Origin: Citrobacter youngae ATCC 29220
Lineage (GTDB): Bacteria; Pseudomonadota; Gammaproteobacteria; Enterobacterales; Enterobacteriaceae
DNA length: 64,000 nucleotides
Assembly: GCF_000155975.1 (NCBI RefSeq)
Contig: NZ_GG730299.1
Location: 2,167,813 to 2,231,812, forward strand
Direction: 5' to 3'
Shown: positions 1 to 8,841 of the stretch, piece after piece
Layout of the letters: every line of letters begins with the position of its first letter
Numbering within the stretch: position 1 is the first letter of the stretch
The notes under the pieces: model-generated
Databases searched by the model: none
The model's input: the letters and a program-made list of their open reading frames with translations, nothing else
What the model was told of the DNA's origin: nothing
Translations under genes and position numbers: made by a program

Positions 1-254
1 TGCGTGCTGCCAACCCGCAGGCTAACCCGGCCGTTCCGCTGGAGCTGGTAACCGCCTCTGCCAGCGGGCTGGATAACAACCTGACGCCAGCGGCGGTGGC
101 CTGGCAAATTCCCCGCGTGGCGCAAGCCCGCAACCTCAGCGTTGAAGAGGTTACGCGGCTGGTTGCACAATATACGCAAAAGCCGTTGGTCAGTTTTATC
201 GGCCAGCCGGTGGTGAACCTGGTGGAACTTAATTTAGCGTTGGATAGGCTCTGA
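1..254 (+). CDS. kdpC: KdpC, potassium-transporting ATPase subunit C (3' part only)
   Basis: The window opens inside this gene; 83 codons and the TGA stop remain. The C-terminal residues read SGLDNNLTP, then [12 protein letters not shown] and end in LNLALDRL, as in enterobacterial KdpC. KdpC is the small single-span subunit of the KdpFABC P-type K+ pump in the inner membrane. Its stop overlaps the kdpD start in ATGA, so pump and sensor genes are translationally coupled. The N-terminus, including the membrane helix, lies outside the window. Confidence 0.95.
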   Translation, partial: RAANPQANPAVPLELVTASASGLDNNLTPAAVAWQIPRVAQARNLSVEEVTRLVAQYTQKPLVSFIGQPVVNLVELNLALDRL

Positions 255-2938
255 TGACTGACGAACCCTTACGCCCCGACCCCGATCGCCTGCTGGAGCA
301 GACCACGGCTTCGCACCGGGGAAAACTGAAAATTTTCTTCGGCGCCTGCGCGGGCGTCGGGAAAACCTGGGCCATGCTAACGGAAGCCCAGCGGCTGCGG
401 GCGCAGGGGTTAGATGTTCTGGTTGGCGTAGTGGAAACCCACGGGCGCAAAGAGACCGCCGCGCTGCTGGACGGTCTCAGCCTCCTGCCACTAAAGCGGC
501 ACGCGCGTCATGGTCGTCATATCAGCGAGTTCGACCTCGATGCGGCGCTGGCCCGCCGTCCGGCGCTCATTTTAATGGATGAACTGGCGCACAGTAATGC
601 GCCAGGCTCACGCCATCCAAAGCGCTGGCAGGACATCGAAGAACTGCTGGAAGCCGGTATCGACGTCTTTACCACCGTTAACGTGCAGCATCTGGAAAGC
701 CTCAATGATGTAGTCAGCGGCGTCACCGGCATTCAGGTTCGCGAAACCGTCCCCGATCCTTTTTTCGATGCCGCCGACGATGTGGTGCTGGTCGATCTTC
801 CCCCTGACGATTTGCGCCAGCGCCTCAATGAAGGCAAGGTCTATATCGCCGGTCAGGCTGAAAGAGCCATCGAGCATTTCTTTCGCAAAGGTAATTTGAT
901 CGCATTGCGCGAGCTGGCCCTGCGCCGCACGGCCGATCGGGTGGACGATCAGATGCGCGCCTGGCGTGGGCGTCCAGGGGAAGAGAAAGTCTGGCATACC
1001 CGCGACGCCATTTTGCTGTGCATTGGGCACAACACCGGCAGCGAAAAACTGGTGCGCGCCGCCGCGCGACTGGCAGCCCGTCTCGGCAGCGTCTGGCATG
1101 CCGTATATGTTGAAACCCCGGCGCTGCACCGACTGCCTGAAAAACAGCGCCGCGCGATCTTAAGCGCTCTGCGATTAGCCCAGGAGCTGGGCGCGGAAAC
1201 CGCCACGCTTTCCGATCCCGCTGAAGATAAAGCGGTAATCCGCTACGCCCGCGAGCATAATTTGGGAAAAATTGTGCTCGGGCGTCCGACGACGCGTCGC
1301 TGGTGGCGCAGCGATTCCTTTGCCGACAAACTGGCCCATCGCGCGCCGGATCTCGATCTGATGATTGTCGCGCTCGACGAGCCCCCTTCACGCCCGACGC
1401 TACAAACCACGGATAACCGCACCTTTAAAGATAAATGGCGGGTACAAATTCAGGGCTGTGTGGTTGCCGTCGCGCTGTGCGCCATCATTACGCTGATCGC
1501 TATGCAGTGGCTGATGGCCTTTGATGCCGCTAACCTGGTGATGCTCTATTTATTGGGCGTCGTGGTTATTGCCCTGTTCTACGGACGCTGGCCGTCGGTG
1601 CTGGCAACTTTTATTAACGTTGCCAGCTTCGATCTCTTCTTTATTGCCCCACGCGGGACGCTGGCCGTTTCCGACGTCCAGTACCTGCTGACCTTTACCG
1701 TGATGCTCACGGTAGGGCTGGTTATCGGTAATCTCACCGCAGGAGTGCGTTATCAGGCGCGGGTGGCGCGCTATCGGGAACAGCGTACGCGTCATCTGTA
1801 TGAGATGTCGAAAGCGTTAGCCGTTGGACGGAGCCAGCAGGATATCGCCGCCACCAGCGAACAGTTTATCGCCTCAACGTTTCAGGCCCGCAGCCAGGTT
1901 TTATTACCTGATGAACACGGTAAGCTGGCCCCCCTCACCCATCAACAGGGCATGACGCCATGGGATGATGCCATTGCCCAATGGAGCTTTGACAAAGGGC
2001 AACCGGCCGGTGCGGGTACCGACACCTTACCGGGCGTGCCGTACCAAATTTTACCGTTAAAAAGCGCCAACAAAACGCATGGATTACTGGTGGTTGAGCC
2101 AGGGAATCTGCGCCAGCTGATGATCCCCGAGCAGCAACGCCTGCTGGAAACCTTTACCCTGCTGGTCGCCAGCGCGCTGGAACGTCTGACGCTGACCGCC
2201 AGCGAAGAGCAGGCCCGGTTTGCCAGCGAGCGTGAAAGCATTCGCAACGCCCTGCTCGCCGCCCTCTCCCACGATTTACGTACGCCGCTGACGGTGCTAT
2301 TCGGTCAGGCAGAAATCTTAACGCTGGATCTGGCAAGCGAAGGATCGCCGCACGCGCGCCAGGCCAGCGAAATTCGCCAGCACGTCCTGAATACCACCCG
2401 ACTGGTTAATAACCTGCTGGATATGGCGCGAATTCAGTCTGGCGGCTTTAATCTTAAGAAGGAGTGGTTAACGCTGGAAGAGGTGGTCGGCAGCGCCCTG
2501 CAGATGCTGGAGCCTGGACTCTCTGCCCCGATTAACCTGTCGTTACCCGAACCGTTAACGCTGATCCATGTCGATGGCCCGCTCTTTGAGCGGGTGCTGA
2601 TTAACCTGCTGGAGAACGCCGTCAAATACGCGGGTCCGCAGGCGCAAATCGGGATTGATGCCAGCGTCGATGGCGAGCATCTGCAACTGGACGTCTGGGA
2701 TAACGGGCCGGGTATTCCATCGGGTATGGAACAGCGCGTTTTTGACAAATTTTCCCGGGGAAACAAAGAGTCATCGGTACCCGGCGTGGGGCTGGGCCTG
2801 GCCATTTGTCAGGCGATTGTGGACGTGCACGGCGGTACCATTTCCGCCCACAATCGCGCGCAGGGAGGAGCCTGTTTCCGTGTTACACTGCCCCAGGAAG
2901 TCCCCCCTGAACTTGAAGATTTTCATGAGGATATGTGA
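254..2938 (+). CDS. kdpD: KdpD, potassium/turgor sensor histidine kinase
   Basis: 894 aa, the same length as the E. coli protein. The N-terminal cytoplasmic KdpD domain carries a Walker A-like GACAGVGKT at residues 30-38. A universal-stress-protein-like domain follows (about 250-370), then four closely spaced hydrophobic helices (about 400-500), a GAF-like linker, and a kinase core with the phosphoacceptor H-box LSHDLRTPLT near residue 673, an N-box (LLENAVKYAG) and a G-box (GVGLGLAIC). It autophosphorylates at low K+ or osmotic upshift and passes phosphate to KdpE to induce kdpFABC. The ATG overlaps the kdpC stop, and the 3' end overlaps kdpE by 4 bases. No anomaly seen. Confidence 0.98.
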   Translation: MTDEPLRPDPDRLLEQTTASHRGKLKIFFGACAGVGKTWAMLTEAQRLRAQGLDVLVGVVETHGRKETAALLDGLSLLPLKRHARHGRHISEFDLDAALARRPALILMDELAHSNAPGSRHPKRWQDIEELLEAGIDVFTTVNVQHLESLNDVVSGVTGIQVRETVPDPFFDAADDVVLVDLPPDDLRQRLNEGKVYIAGQAERAIEHFFRKGNLIALRELALRRTADRVDDQMRAWRGRPGEEKVWHTRDAILLCIGHNTGSEKLVRAAARLAARLGSVWHAVYVETPALHRLPEKQRRAILSALRLAQELGAETATLSDPAEDKAVIRYAREHNLGKIVLGRPTTRRWWRSDSFADKLAHRAPDLDLMIVALDEPPSRPTLQTTDNRTFKDKWRVQIQGCVVAVALCAIITLIAMQWLMAFDAANLVMLYLLGVVVIALFYGRWPSVLATFINVASFDLFFIAPRGTLAVSDVQYLLTFTVMLTVGLVIGNLTAGVRYQARVARYREQRTRHLYEMSKALAVGRSQQDIAATSEQFIASTFQARSQVLLPDEHGKLAPLTHQQGMTPWDDAIAQWSFDKGQPAGAGTDTLPGVPYQILPLKSANKTHGLLVVEPGNLRQLMIPEQQRLLETFTLLVASALERLTLTASEEQARFASERESIRNALLAALSHDLRTPLTVLFGQAEILTLDLASEGSPHARQASEIRQHVLNTTRLVNNLLDMARIQSGGFNLKKEWLTLEEVVGSALQMLEPGLSAPINLSLPEPLTLIHVDGPLFERVLINLLENAVKYAGPQAQIGIDASVDGEHLQLDVWDNGPGIPSGMEQRVFDKFSRGNKESSVPGVGLGLAICQAIVDVHGGTISAHNRAQGGACFRVTLPQEVPPELEDFHEDM

Positions 2939-3612
2939 CGAACGTACTGATTGTTGAAGATGAACAGGCCATCCGCCGCTTTCTGCGCACCGCGCTGGAA
3001 GCCGATGGCCTGCGTGTATATGAAGCGGAAACGCTGCAACGTGGACTGCTGGAAGCCGCCACGCGAAAACCCGATCTCATCATTCTCGATCTCGGCCTGC
3101 CGGACGGCGACGGCATTGATTTTATTCGCGACCTGCGGCAATGGAGCGCAATCCCGGTAATTGTGCTTTCAGCCCGCAGCGAAGAGAGCGATAAAATCGC
3201 CGCGCTGGATGCCGGCGCCGATGACTATCTCAGTAAACCCTTTGGTATTGGCGAGCTACAGGCGCGATTGCGCGTGGCCTTGCGTCGCCACGCCAGCGGC
3301 GCGTCTCCCGAACCGGTGGTGCATTTTTCCAACGTAAAAGTGGATATCGCCGCCCGCCTCGTACACCGTGGCGACGAGGAAATTCATTTGACGCCGATTG
3401 AGTTCCGCCTGTTAGCGGTGCTGCTGAATAATGCCGGGAAGGTACTGACGCAGCGCCAGTTGTTAAATCAGGTTTGGGGTCCAAACGCCGTCGAACACAG
3501 TCACTATCTGCGAATTTACATGGGACATCTGCGCCAGAAACTGGAGCTGGACCCGGCCCGTCCGCGTCATTTTCTGACCGAAACCGGGATTGGCTATCGG
3601 TTTATGCCCTGA
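2935..3612 (+). CDS. kdpE: KdpE, OmpR-family response regulator of the kdp operon
   Basis: 225 aa starting at a GTG that overlaps the kdpD stop (GTGA). The receiver domain has the acidic pair in LIVEDE, the phosphoacceptor D52 in ILDLGLPDG, a conserved Ser in VLSARSEESD and Lys in LSKPF. A C-terminal winged helix of the OmpR/PhoB type covers about residues 130-225. Phosphorylated by KdpD, it activates the kdpFABC promoter. It is the last gene of the operon; a strong hairpin with a T-run follows at once. Unlike in E. coli and Salmonella, pgm rather than speF/potE comes next. Confidence 0.97.
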   Translation: MTNVLIVEDEQAIRRFLRTALEADGLRVYEAETLQRGLLEAATRKPDLIILDLGLPDGDGIDFIRDLRQWSAIPVIVLSARSEESDKIAALDAGADDYLSKPFGIGELQARLRVALRRHASGASPEPVVHFSNVKVDIAARLVHRGDEEIHLTPIEFRLLAVLLNNAGKVLTQRQLLNQVWGPNAVEHSHYLRIYMGHLRQKLELDPARPRHFLTETGIGYRFMP

Positions 3613-3623
3613 ATCTAACTCGA

Positions 3624-3662
3624 AAAAAGGCCGGAGCAGCTAATACGCTATCCGGCTTTTTC
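3624..3662. terminator. Intrinsic terminator after kdpE, usable from both sides
   Basis: An A-run, the stem GCCGGA/TCCGGC and a T-run are centred near 3643. The arrangement suits termination of kdpE and of the converging pgm transcript. Confidence 0.8.
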
Positions 3663-3670
3663 ATCATTCA

Positions 3671-3704
3671 TGCCGGATGGCGACGCTAGCGTCTTGTCCG
3701 GCAT
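3671..3704. repeat. REP palindrome (single unit)
   Basis: The palindrome pairs TGCCGGATGGCGACGC with GCGTCTTGTCCGGCA, the standard enterobacterial REP sequence. It fills the gap between kdpE and the end of pgm. Confidence 0.85.
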
Positions 3705-3709
3705 TAGGT

Positions 3710-5350
3710 TTACGCGTTCTTCAGCACTTCGCTGACGATTTCAACCGCTTCTTTTTCGATCTGCTTGCGATGTTCTTCACCCAGGAAGCTCTCGCAGTAG
3801 ATTTTATAGGCATCTTCCGTGCCTGACGGACGCGCGGCAAACCAGCCGTTGTCAGTCATCACTTTCAGACCGCCAATAGAAGCACCGTTGCCCGGCGCCG
3901 CCGTCAGGCGCGCGGTGATCGGGTCGCCCGCCAGCGTGCTGGCGCTGACCATTTCCGGAGACAGCTTAGACAGCGCCGCTTTCTGTGCGGAAGTCGCGCC
4001 CGCCTGCAGACGGTTATAGCTTGGCGCGCCAAAGCGAGCAGCCAGTTCGTTGTAGTGCTCCTGCGGGTTCTTACCGGTCACGGCGGTAATTTCTGCCGCC
4101 AGCAGGCACATGATGATGCCGTCTTTGTCGGTCGACCACGGTGTACCGTCGAAACGCAGGAACGAAGCCCCCGCGCTCTCTTCACCACCAAAGCCGAAGC
4201 TGCCGTCAAACAAACCGTCAACGAACCATTTGAAGCCAACCGGTACTTCGACCAGTTTACGCCCTAAATCATTCACCACGCGGTCAATCATCGCCGAAGA
4301 GACCAGCGTCTTACCAACGGCAACGTCTTTGCCCCACTGCGGACGGTGCTGGAACAGGTAGTTGATCGCTACCGCCAGGTAGTGGTTCGGGTTCATCAGA
4401 CCCGCCGGGGTGACGATACCGTGACGGTCGTAGTCCGGATCGTTAGCAAAGGCCAGGTCGAACTTGTCGCGCAGCGCCAGCAGGCCCGCCATCGCGCACT
4501 CGGAGGAGCAGTCCATACGGATGGCGCCGTCTTTGTCGAGATGCATGAAACGGAAAGTCTGGTCAACGTGATCGTTAACGATAGTCAGATTCAGGTTGTA
4601 GTGCTGAGCAATACGCTTCCAGTATTCGATACCGGAACCGCCCAACGGATCGACACCCAGCGTCAGGCCGGCTTTCTGGATCGCCGCCATGTCGACGATG
4701 TCAGCCAGTCCTTCAACAAACGGCTGAACCAGATCCTGCTCTTTGACATGACCTGACGCCAGCGCAGCGTCCAGCGACATACGCTTCACGCCTTGCAGAC
4801 CGTTAGCCAGCAGCGCGTTGGCCCTGTCTTCCACTACTTTGGTGACGTTAGTATCTGCCGGACCACCGTTTGGCGGATTATATTTAATACCACCATCTTC
4901 CGGCGGGTTGTGGGACGGCGTGATCACAATACCGTCAGCCAGCGGACCGCCTTTTTTGTTGTGGACCAGGATAGCATTCGACACGGCAGGCGTTGGCGTA
5001 AAGCCGTTATTTTCCTGCACGATGACGTCAACGCCGTTTGCCGCCAGCACTTCCAGTACAGAAATAAAAGCCGGTTCAGACAGCGCGTGGGTATCCTTGC
5101 CCACATAGCACGGGCCAGTAATCCCGTTTTTCGCACGTTCTTCAGCAATCGCCTGAGCGATAGCCAGAATATGCGGCTCGTTAAAACTATGACGACCTGC
5201 ACTACCGCGATGTCCGGACGTACCGAACTTGACGGCGTGCTCAGCGTTCCCTGCCGTTGGTTTCAGTACGTAGTACTGTGCCGTCAGTTGGGCGACGTTA
5301 ATCAAATCACTCTGTTGCGCAGGTTGACCTGCACGGTTGTGGATTGCCAT
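3710..5350 (-). CDS. pgm: Phosphoglucomutase (alpha-D-glucose phosphate-specific)
   Basis: 546 aa, identical in length to E. coli Pgm. It interconverts glucose 1-phosphate and glucose 6-phosphate, linking glycolysis to UDP-glucose, glycogen and LPS precursors. Visible motifs are the N-terminal [11 protein letters not shown], the phosphoserine loop [11 protein letters not shown] near residue 145, the metal-binding loop NDPDYDRHG, the sugar-binding loop GGEESAGAS and the phosphate-binding [10 protein letters not shown] near the C-terminus. All catalytic elements are intact. It lies 24 bp downstream of seqA and is probably cotranscribed with it, as in E. coli. Confidence 0.98.
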   Translation of the reverse strand: MAIHNRAGQPAQQSDLINVAQLTAQYYVLKPTAGNAEHAVKFGTSGHRGSAGRHSFNEPHILAIAQAIAEERAKNGITGPCYVGKDTHALSEPAFISVLEVLAANGVDVIVQENNGFTPTPAVSNAILVHNKKGGPLADGIVITPSHNPPEDGGIKYNPPNGGPADTNVTKVVEDRANALLANGLQGVKRMSLDAALASGHVKEQDLVQPFVEGLADIVDMAAIQKAGLTLGVDPLGGSGIEYWKRIAQHYNLNLTIVNDHVDQTFRFMHLDKDGAIRMDCSSECAMAGLLALRDKFDLAFANDPDYDRHGIVTPAGLMNPNHYLAVAINYLFQHRPQWGKDVAVGKTLVSSAMIDRVVNDLGRKLVEVPVGFKWFVDGLFDGSFGFGGEESAGASFLRFDGTPWSTDKDGIIMCLLAAEITAVTGKNPQEHYNELAARFGAPSYNRLQAGATSAQKAALSKLSPEMVSASTLAGDPITARLTAAPGNGASIGGLKVMTDNGWFAARPSGTEDAYKIYCESFLGEEHRKQIEKEAVEIVSEVLKNA

Positions 5351-5374
5351 TGCCTGGTCCTTCTAATGCAAGGA

Positions 5375-5917
5375 TTAAATTGTTCCGCAAACCTTTTCAA
5401 TCAATTCCGCAGGGAATTGCATTGACTGCATGATGTGCTCAACCATGCTGCATTTACGGCCGGTATTGGTATTGGTGATCACCCAGTACGGCGTGCCTGG
5501 CACGTGTTTCGGTTTGGTTTGATTACCATTTTTCAGCAGCGTCTGTTCATCCGCTGCAAAATAAACGCGCGTACGACCATGCAACGATTCCGTTGCTTCG
5601 GCGAACGCGTTTTGATCCAGAGAATAGAGTGTAGACAGCACCAGCATAAAGCGATTTACTGCTTTCTTCTGCTCCGCGTATTCATCGGACAGCAGCAGTT
5701 CACGCATCGCGCGCACTTTATCTTTTACGGGGTTAACCGGCTTAGCTTCCACGACAGCTTGCACAGCGCGGACGTCTTTTACTACCGGAGTAACAGGCTG
5801 TGATGCGGCGGAAAATTTCAACATACGCCGTAAAATGTCGGATGCGCTCTCGCCGATATGCTTAGTGTGGCTGGCAATATAGCTATAGAGTTCATCATCA
5901 ACTTCAATCGTTTTCAT
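5375..5917 (-). CDS. seqA: SeqA, negative modulator of replication initiation
   Basis: 180 aa (E. coli 181). The N-terminal oligomerisation segment starts MKTIEVDDELYSYIASHT, a linker rich in V, K and P follows, and the C-terminal domain (about 70-180) carries the residues that grip hemimethylated GATC pairs (GRTRVYFA, NQTKPKHVPGTPYWV). It sequesters newly replicated oriC and the dnaA promoter and organises new DNA behind the fork. It is the first gene of the seqA-pgm unit and is divergent from ybfF. Confidence 0.98.
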   Translation of the reverse strand: MKTIEVDDELYSYIASHTKHIGESASDILRRMLKFSAASQPVTPVVKDVRAVQAVVEAKPVNPVKDKVRAMRELLLSDEYAEQKKAVNRFMLVLSTLYSLDQNAFAEATESLHGRTRVYFAADEQTLLKNGNQTKPKHVPGTPYWVITNTNTGRKCSMVEHIMQSMQFPAELIEKVCGTI

Positions 5918-6110
5918 CTTAATCCAGTGCAGTGTTTAGCTGAATACAAGTTGTTGGGGCAACACGCGTAGTGTAAAGGCAAATCCCAACAGCGGATAGC
6001 GTCAAGCCTGGTGGCTGGCAAAACTCGGAGTAACCGTAGTTGTTGCAGCCATGTGGCAGAATGGTCAACATGATACCCTAACCCGTGAGTGTGAAAAAAA
6101 GAACTTTGCC

Positions 6111-6884
6111 ATGAAATTGAATATCCGAGCGCAATCTGCGCAAAACCCGCACAATAATTCTCCCATCGTCCTGGTTCACGGTCTGTTTGGCAGTCTGGAT
6201 AACCTCGGGATCCTTGCGCGCTCCCTGGTGGCCGATCACGATATCATCCAGGTTGATATGCGAAATCATGGCCTCTCCCCTCGCTCCCCTGAGATGAATT
6301 ATCCGGCCATGGCGCAAGATCTGGTGGATACGCTGAACGACAGGCAGATCGAAAAAGCGATCTTTATTGGTCACTCAATGGGAGGGAAAGCCGTTATGGC
6401 GTTGACCGCGCTGGCCCCCGATCGTATAGATCGTCTGGTGGCTATTGATATTGCGCCGGTTGACTATCATGTACGTCGTCACGATGAGATTTTTGCGGCA
6501 ATCAATGCCGTAACCGATGCGCAAGCCACCTCCCGTCAGCAGGCGGCGAGCGTTATGCGTCAGCACCTGCAAGAAGAAGGCGTCATCCAGTTTCTGCTGA
6601 AATCCTTTGTTGACGGTGAATGGCGTTTTAACGTTCCTGTGCTGTGGGATCAATATCCTCATATCGTCGGTTGGGAGACCGTCCCGGCGTGGGAGCACCC
6701 GGCGCTGTTTATCCCCGGCGGCAATTCTCCGTATGTTAGCGAAGCGTATCGTGAACAATTGCTGGCGCAATTCCCGCAGGCTCGGGCGCACGTTATTGCT
6801 GGCGCAGGTCATTGGGTGCATGCGGAAAAACCGGAGGCGGTGCTGCGCGCCATCCGTCGTTATCTGAACGAACAGGCTAACTGA
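6111..6884 (+). CDS. ybfF: YbfF, alpha/beta-hydrolase esterase
   Basis: 257 aa from the ATG of MKLNIRAQ. An in-frame ATG 60 bp upstream exists, but family members begin with MKLNIRA and the intervening residues are not family-like. The fold is an alpha/beta hydrolase: oxyanion segment HGLFGS, nucleophile S89 in GHSMGG, and the C-terminal catalytic His in GAGHWVHAEKP. E. coli YbfF hydrolyses short acyl and acyl-CoA-like esters in vitro; its physiological substrate is unsettled. Divergent from seqA. The stop codon lies inside the old LexA-box position for ybfE. Confidence 0.95.
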   Translation: MKLNIRAQSAQNPHNNSPIVLVHGLFGSLDNLGILARSLVADHDIIQVDMRNHGLSPRSPEMNYPAMAQDLVDTLNDRQIEKAIFIGHSMGGKAVMALTALAPDRIDRLVAIDIAPVDYHVRRHDEIFAAINAVTDAQATSRQQAASVMRQHLQEEGVIQFLLKSFVDGEWRFNVPVLWDQYPHIVGWETVPAWEHPALFIPGGNSPYVSEAYREQLLAQFPQARAHVIAGAGHWVHAEKPEAVLRAIRRYLNEQAN

Positions 6885-6898
6885 TTAAAAACTCGGCG
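6879..6898 (+). promoter_or_regulatory. Degenerate LexA box upstream of ybfE
   Basis: AACTGATTAAAAACTCGGCG occupies the place of the described E. coli ybfE SOS box (AACTGATTAAAAACCCAGCG, from memory). The left CTG half-site is kept but the right CAG has become CGG, so the CTG-N10-CAG core is broken. LexA binding is doubtful. Confidence 0.55.
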
Positions 6899-7012
6899 TC
6901 TGCGCGCGATTACGCGCGTGGGCGTTGGCGTGTCTCCCCTGCTGATGTATTATGGCGCGCTATCCATCCGGGCGGACGCCTGGCTGATTGTTTCCCCGAA
7001 GTCACCAAGATC

Positions 7013-7300
7013 ATGGCCAAAGAACAAACGGACCGTACGACATTAGATCTGTTCGCGCAGGAGCGTCGCCCGGGACGACCCAAAACTAATCCGCTCTCGC
7101 GTGATGAACAGTTACGTATTAACAAACGTAATCAGCTTAAACGTGACAAAGTTCGCGGGCTTAAGCGTGTCGAACTGAAACTGAACGCTGATGCCGTTGA
7201 CGCTTTGAACGAGCTGGCCGAGGCGCGCAACATGAGTCGCAGTGAACTCATCGAAGAGATGCTGATGAACCAACTCAGCGCATTGCGCGGTCAGGCATAG
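7013..7300 (+). CDS. ybfE: YbfE, small ribbon-helix-helix type DNA-binding protein
   Basis: 95 aa, basic and rich in R and K in its first half (RRPGRPKTN, RDKVRGLKRVEL). The C-terminal half reads as a ribbon-helix-helix: strand RVELKLN, helix AVDALNELAEA, turn and helix SRSELIEEMLMNQL. E. coli YbfE is catalogued as LexA-regulated, and its exact role is unknown. It precedes fldA by about 155 bp. The product ends slightly shorter than the E. coli protein (97 aa) with a different C-terminus. Confidence 0.9.
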   Translation: MAKEQTDRTTLDLFAQERRPGRPKTNPLSRDEQLRINKRNQLKRDKVRGLKRVELKLNADAVDALNELAEARNMSRSELIEEMLMNQLSALRGQA

Positions 7301-7383
7301 TCTGAATTTCTGCTCTAAATCATAAATCGTGTAGCACAGAGTGCAGTCCCGCGTGTTTGCTGTTTCCGCATGCCTGACTGTTC

Positions 7384-7392
7384 TGCTATGAT
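7384..7392 (+). promoter_or_regulatory. Extended -10 element likely for fldA
   Basis: TGCTATGAT gives an extended -10 (TGn plus TATGAT) about 64 bp upstream of the fldA ATG. No convincing -35 is seen, which fits an extended -10 promoter. Confidence 0.45.
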
Positions 7393-7455
7393 TGCCCTTA
7401 TCCGTGGGCAATGCGCCACCACCATTTCAATAAGTTTCAAGAGGTTATTTTACTC

Positions 7456-7986
7456 ATGGCAATCACTGGCATCTTTTTCGGCAGCGACACCGGTAACACC
7501 GAAAACATCGCAAAAATGATTCAAAAACAGCTTGGTAAAGACGTTGCCGATGTTCATGACATTGCAAAAAGCAGCAAAGAAGACCTCGAAGGGTATGACA
7601 TTCTGCTGCTCGGCATTCCAACCTGGTACTACGGTGAAGCGCAGTGTGACTGGGACGATTTCTTCCCAACCCTCGAAGACATTGATTTTAACGGCAAACT
7701 GGTTGCATTGTTCGGCTGCGGCGACCAGGAAGACTACGCTGAATATTTCTGTGATGCGTTAGGCACTATTCGCGACATCATCGAACCGCGCGGCGCGACC
7801 ATCGTCGGCCACTGGCCAACGGCGGGTTATCATTTTGAAGCGTCCAAAGGCCTGGCTGACGACGACCACTTTGTCGGTCTGGCTATTGACGAAGATCGCC
7901 AGCCGGAGCTGACCGCAGAACGCGTCGAAAAATGGGTTAAGCAGATCTCAGAAGAACTGCACCTCGACGAAATCATCAATGCCTGA
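7456..7986 (+). CDS. fldA: Flavodoxin 1
   Basis: 176 aa from ATG 7456 behind the ribosome site AAGAGGT; this equals E. coli FldA. An in-frame upstream ATG at 7411 is ignored because the conserved N-terminus is [17 protein letters not shown]. The FMN phosphate loop SDTGNT is at residues 10-15, the flavin-stacking loops are PTWYYG and [12 protein letters not shown], and the protein is very acidic. It is an essential low-potential electron carrier for MetH activation, pyruvate formate-lyase and anaerobic ribonucleotide reductase activation, and for IspG/IspH. It sits just upstream of uof-fur, as in related species. Confidence 0.98.
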   Translation: MAITGIFFGSDTGNTENIAKMIQKQLGKDVADVHDIAKSSKEDLEGYDILLLGIPTWYYGEAQCDWDDFFPTLEDIDFNGKLVALFGCGDQEDYAEYFCDALGTIRDIIEPRGATIVGHWPTAGYHFEASKGLADDDHFVGLAIDEDRQPELTAERVEKWVKQISEELHLDEIINA

Positions 7987-8196
7987 TTTCGTGCGGCGCA
8001 GAAATCCATCTGCGCCGCATCAATAGATAAAACCAATCAAAATAATTGCTACAAATTTGTAACTTTTTCGTCTGACCCTGTACAATGGCTGGATGCCAAT
8101 CGGGTGTTGCACAGTGTGTTTGTCGGCGATACCACGTTTTGATTAACAATATATGCCAGAGACTTGCAGTTTTCATTTAGCCATGGCAGTTCTATA

Positions 8197-8283
8197 ATGA
8201 ATCGCATTATCTCAAGTGCAATTTCTGTCACTTCTGTTAATGAAGTGAATCGTTTAGCTACAGGACAGATTCCGCATGACTGA
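8197..8283 (+). CDS. uof: Uof, fur leader peptide
   Basis: A 28-codon frame starts at ATG 8197 (MNRIISSAISVTSVNEVNRL, then ATGQIPHD) and its TGA overlaps the fur start by 8 bases. This matches the E. coli upstream-of-fur leader, whose translation is coupled to fur. The small RNA RyhB pairs near the uof start there and so lowers Fur synthesis under iron starvation. Leader length and overlap are directly visible; the RyhB link is established for E. coli and inferred here. Confidence 0.88.
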   Translation: MNRIISSAISVTSVNEVNRLATGQIPHD

Positions 8284-8722
8284 CAACAATACCGCATTAA
8301 AGAAGGCTGGCCTGAAAGTAACGCTTCCTCGTTTAAAAATTCTGGAAGTTCTTCAGGAACCGGATAACCATCACGTCAGTGCGGAAGACTTATACAAACG
8401 CCTGATCGATATGGGTGAAGAGATTGGTCTGGCGACCGTGTATCGCGTGCTGAACCAGTTTGATGATGCAGGTATCGTGACCCGCCATAATTTTGAAGGT
8501 GGTAAATCCGTCTTCGAACTGACTCAACAGCATCATCACGATCACCTCATTTGCCTCGACTGCGGCAAAGTGGTCGAGTTCAGCGATGATTCCATCGAAG
8601 CCCGCCAGCGTGAGATTGCGGCTAAACATGGCATTCGCTTAACTAACCATAGCCTCTATCTTTACGGCCACTGCGCCGAAGGCGATTGCCGCGAAGATGA
8701 GCATGCGCACGACGGCAAATAA
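8276..8722 (+). CDS. fur: Fur, ferric uptake regulator
   Basis: 148 aa, same as E. coli. The N-terminal winged helix (about 1-82) starts MTDNNTALKKAGLKVTLPR. The hinge and dimerisation domain have the metal-binding segment HHHDHLICLDCGKV and the C-terminal histidines of HSLYLYGHCAEGDC. With Fe2+ it represses siderophore and iron-uptake genes and, via RyhB, indirectly activates others. Translation is coupled to uof. A clean terminator follows. Confidence 0.99.
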   Translation: MTDNNTALKKAGLKVTLPRLKILEVLQEPDNHHVSAEDLYKRLIDMGEEIGLATVYRVLNQFDDAGIVTRHNFEGGKSVFELTQQHHHDHLICLDCGKVVEFSDDSIEARQREIAAKHGIRLTNHSLYLYGHCAEGDCREDEHAHDGK

Positions 8723-8736
8723 TGTGACGCTTTCTG

Positions 8737-8766
8737 AAAAGCCAACCTTACGGTTGGCTTTTTTTA
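8737..8766 (+). terminator. Intrinsic terminator of fur
   Basis: The stem AAGCCAACC/GGTTGGCTT with a TACG-like loop and a run of T residues lies 15 bp after the fur stop. Confidence 0.9.
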
Positions 8767-8841
8767 TGGGCGTTATCAGCCCTTCCCTCTGCTCCTGTGT
8801 TGCTTTAATGTAAAAATCAATTGTCCTTCCGGAGAGTCGAA

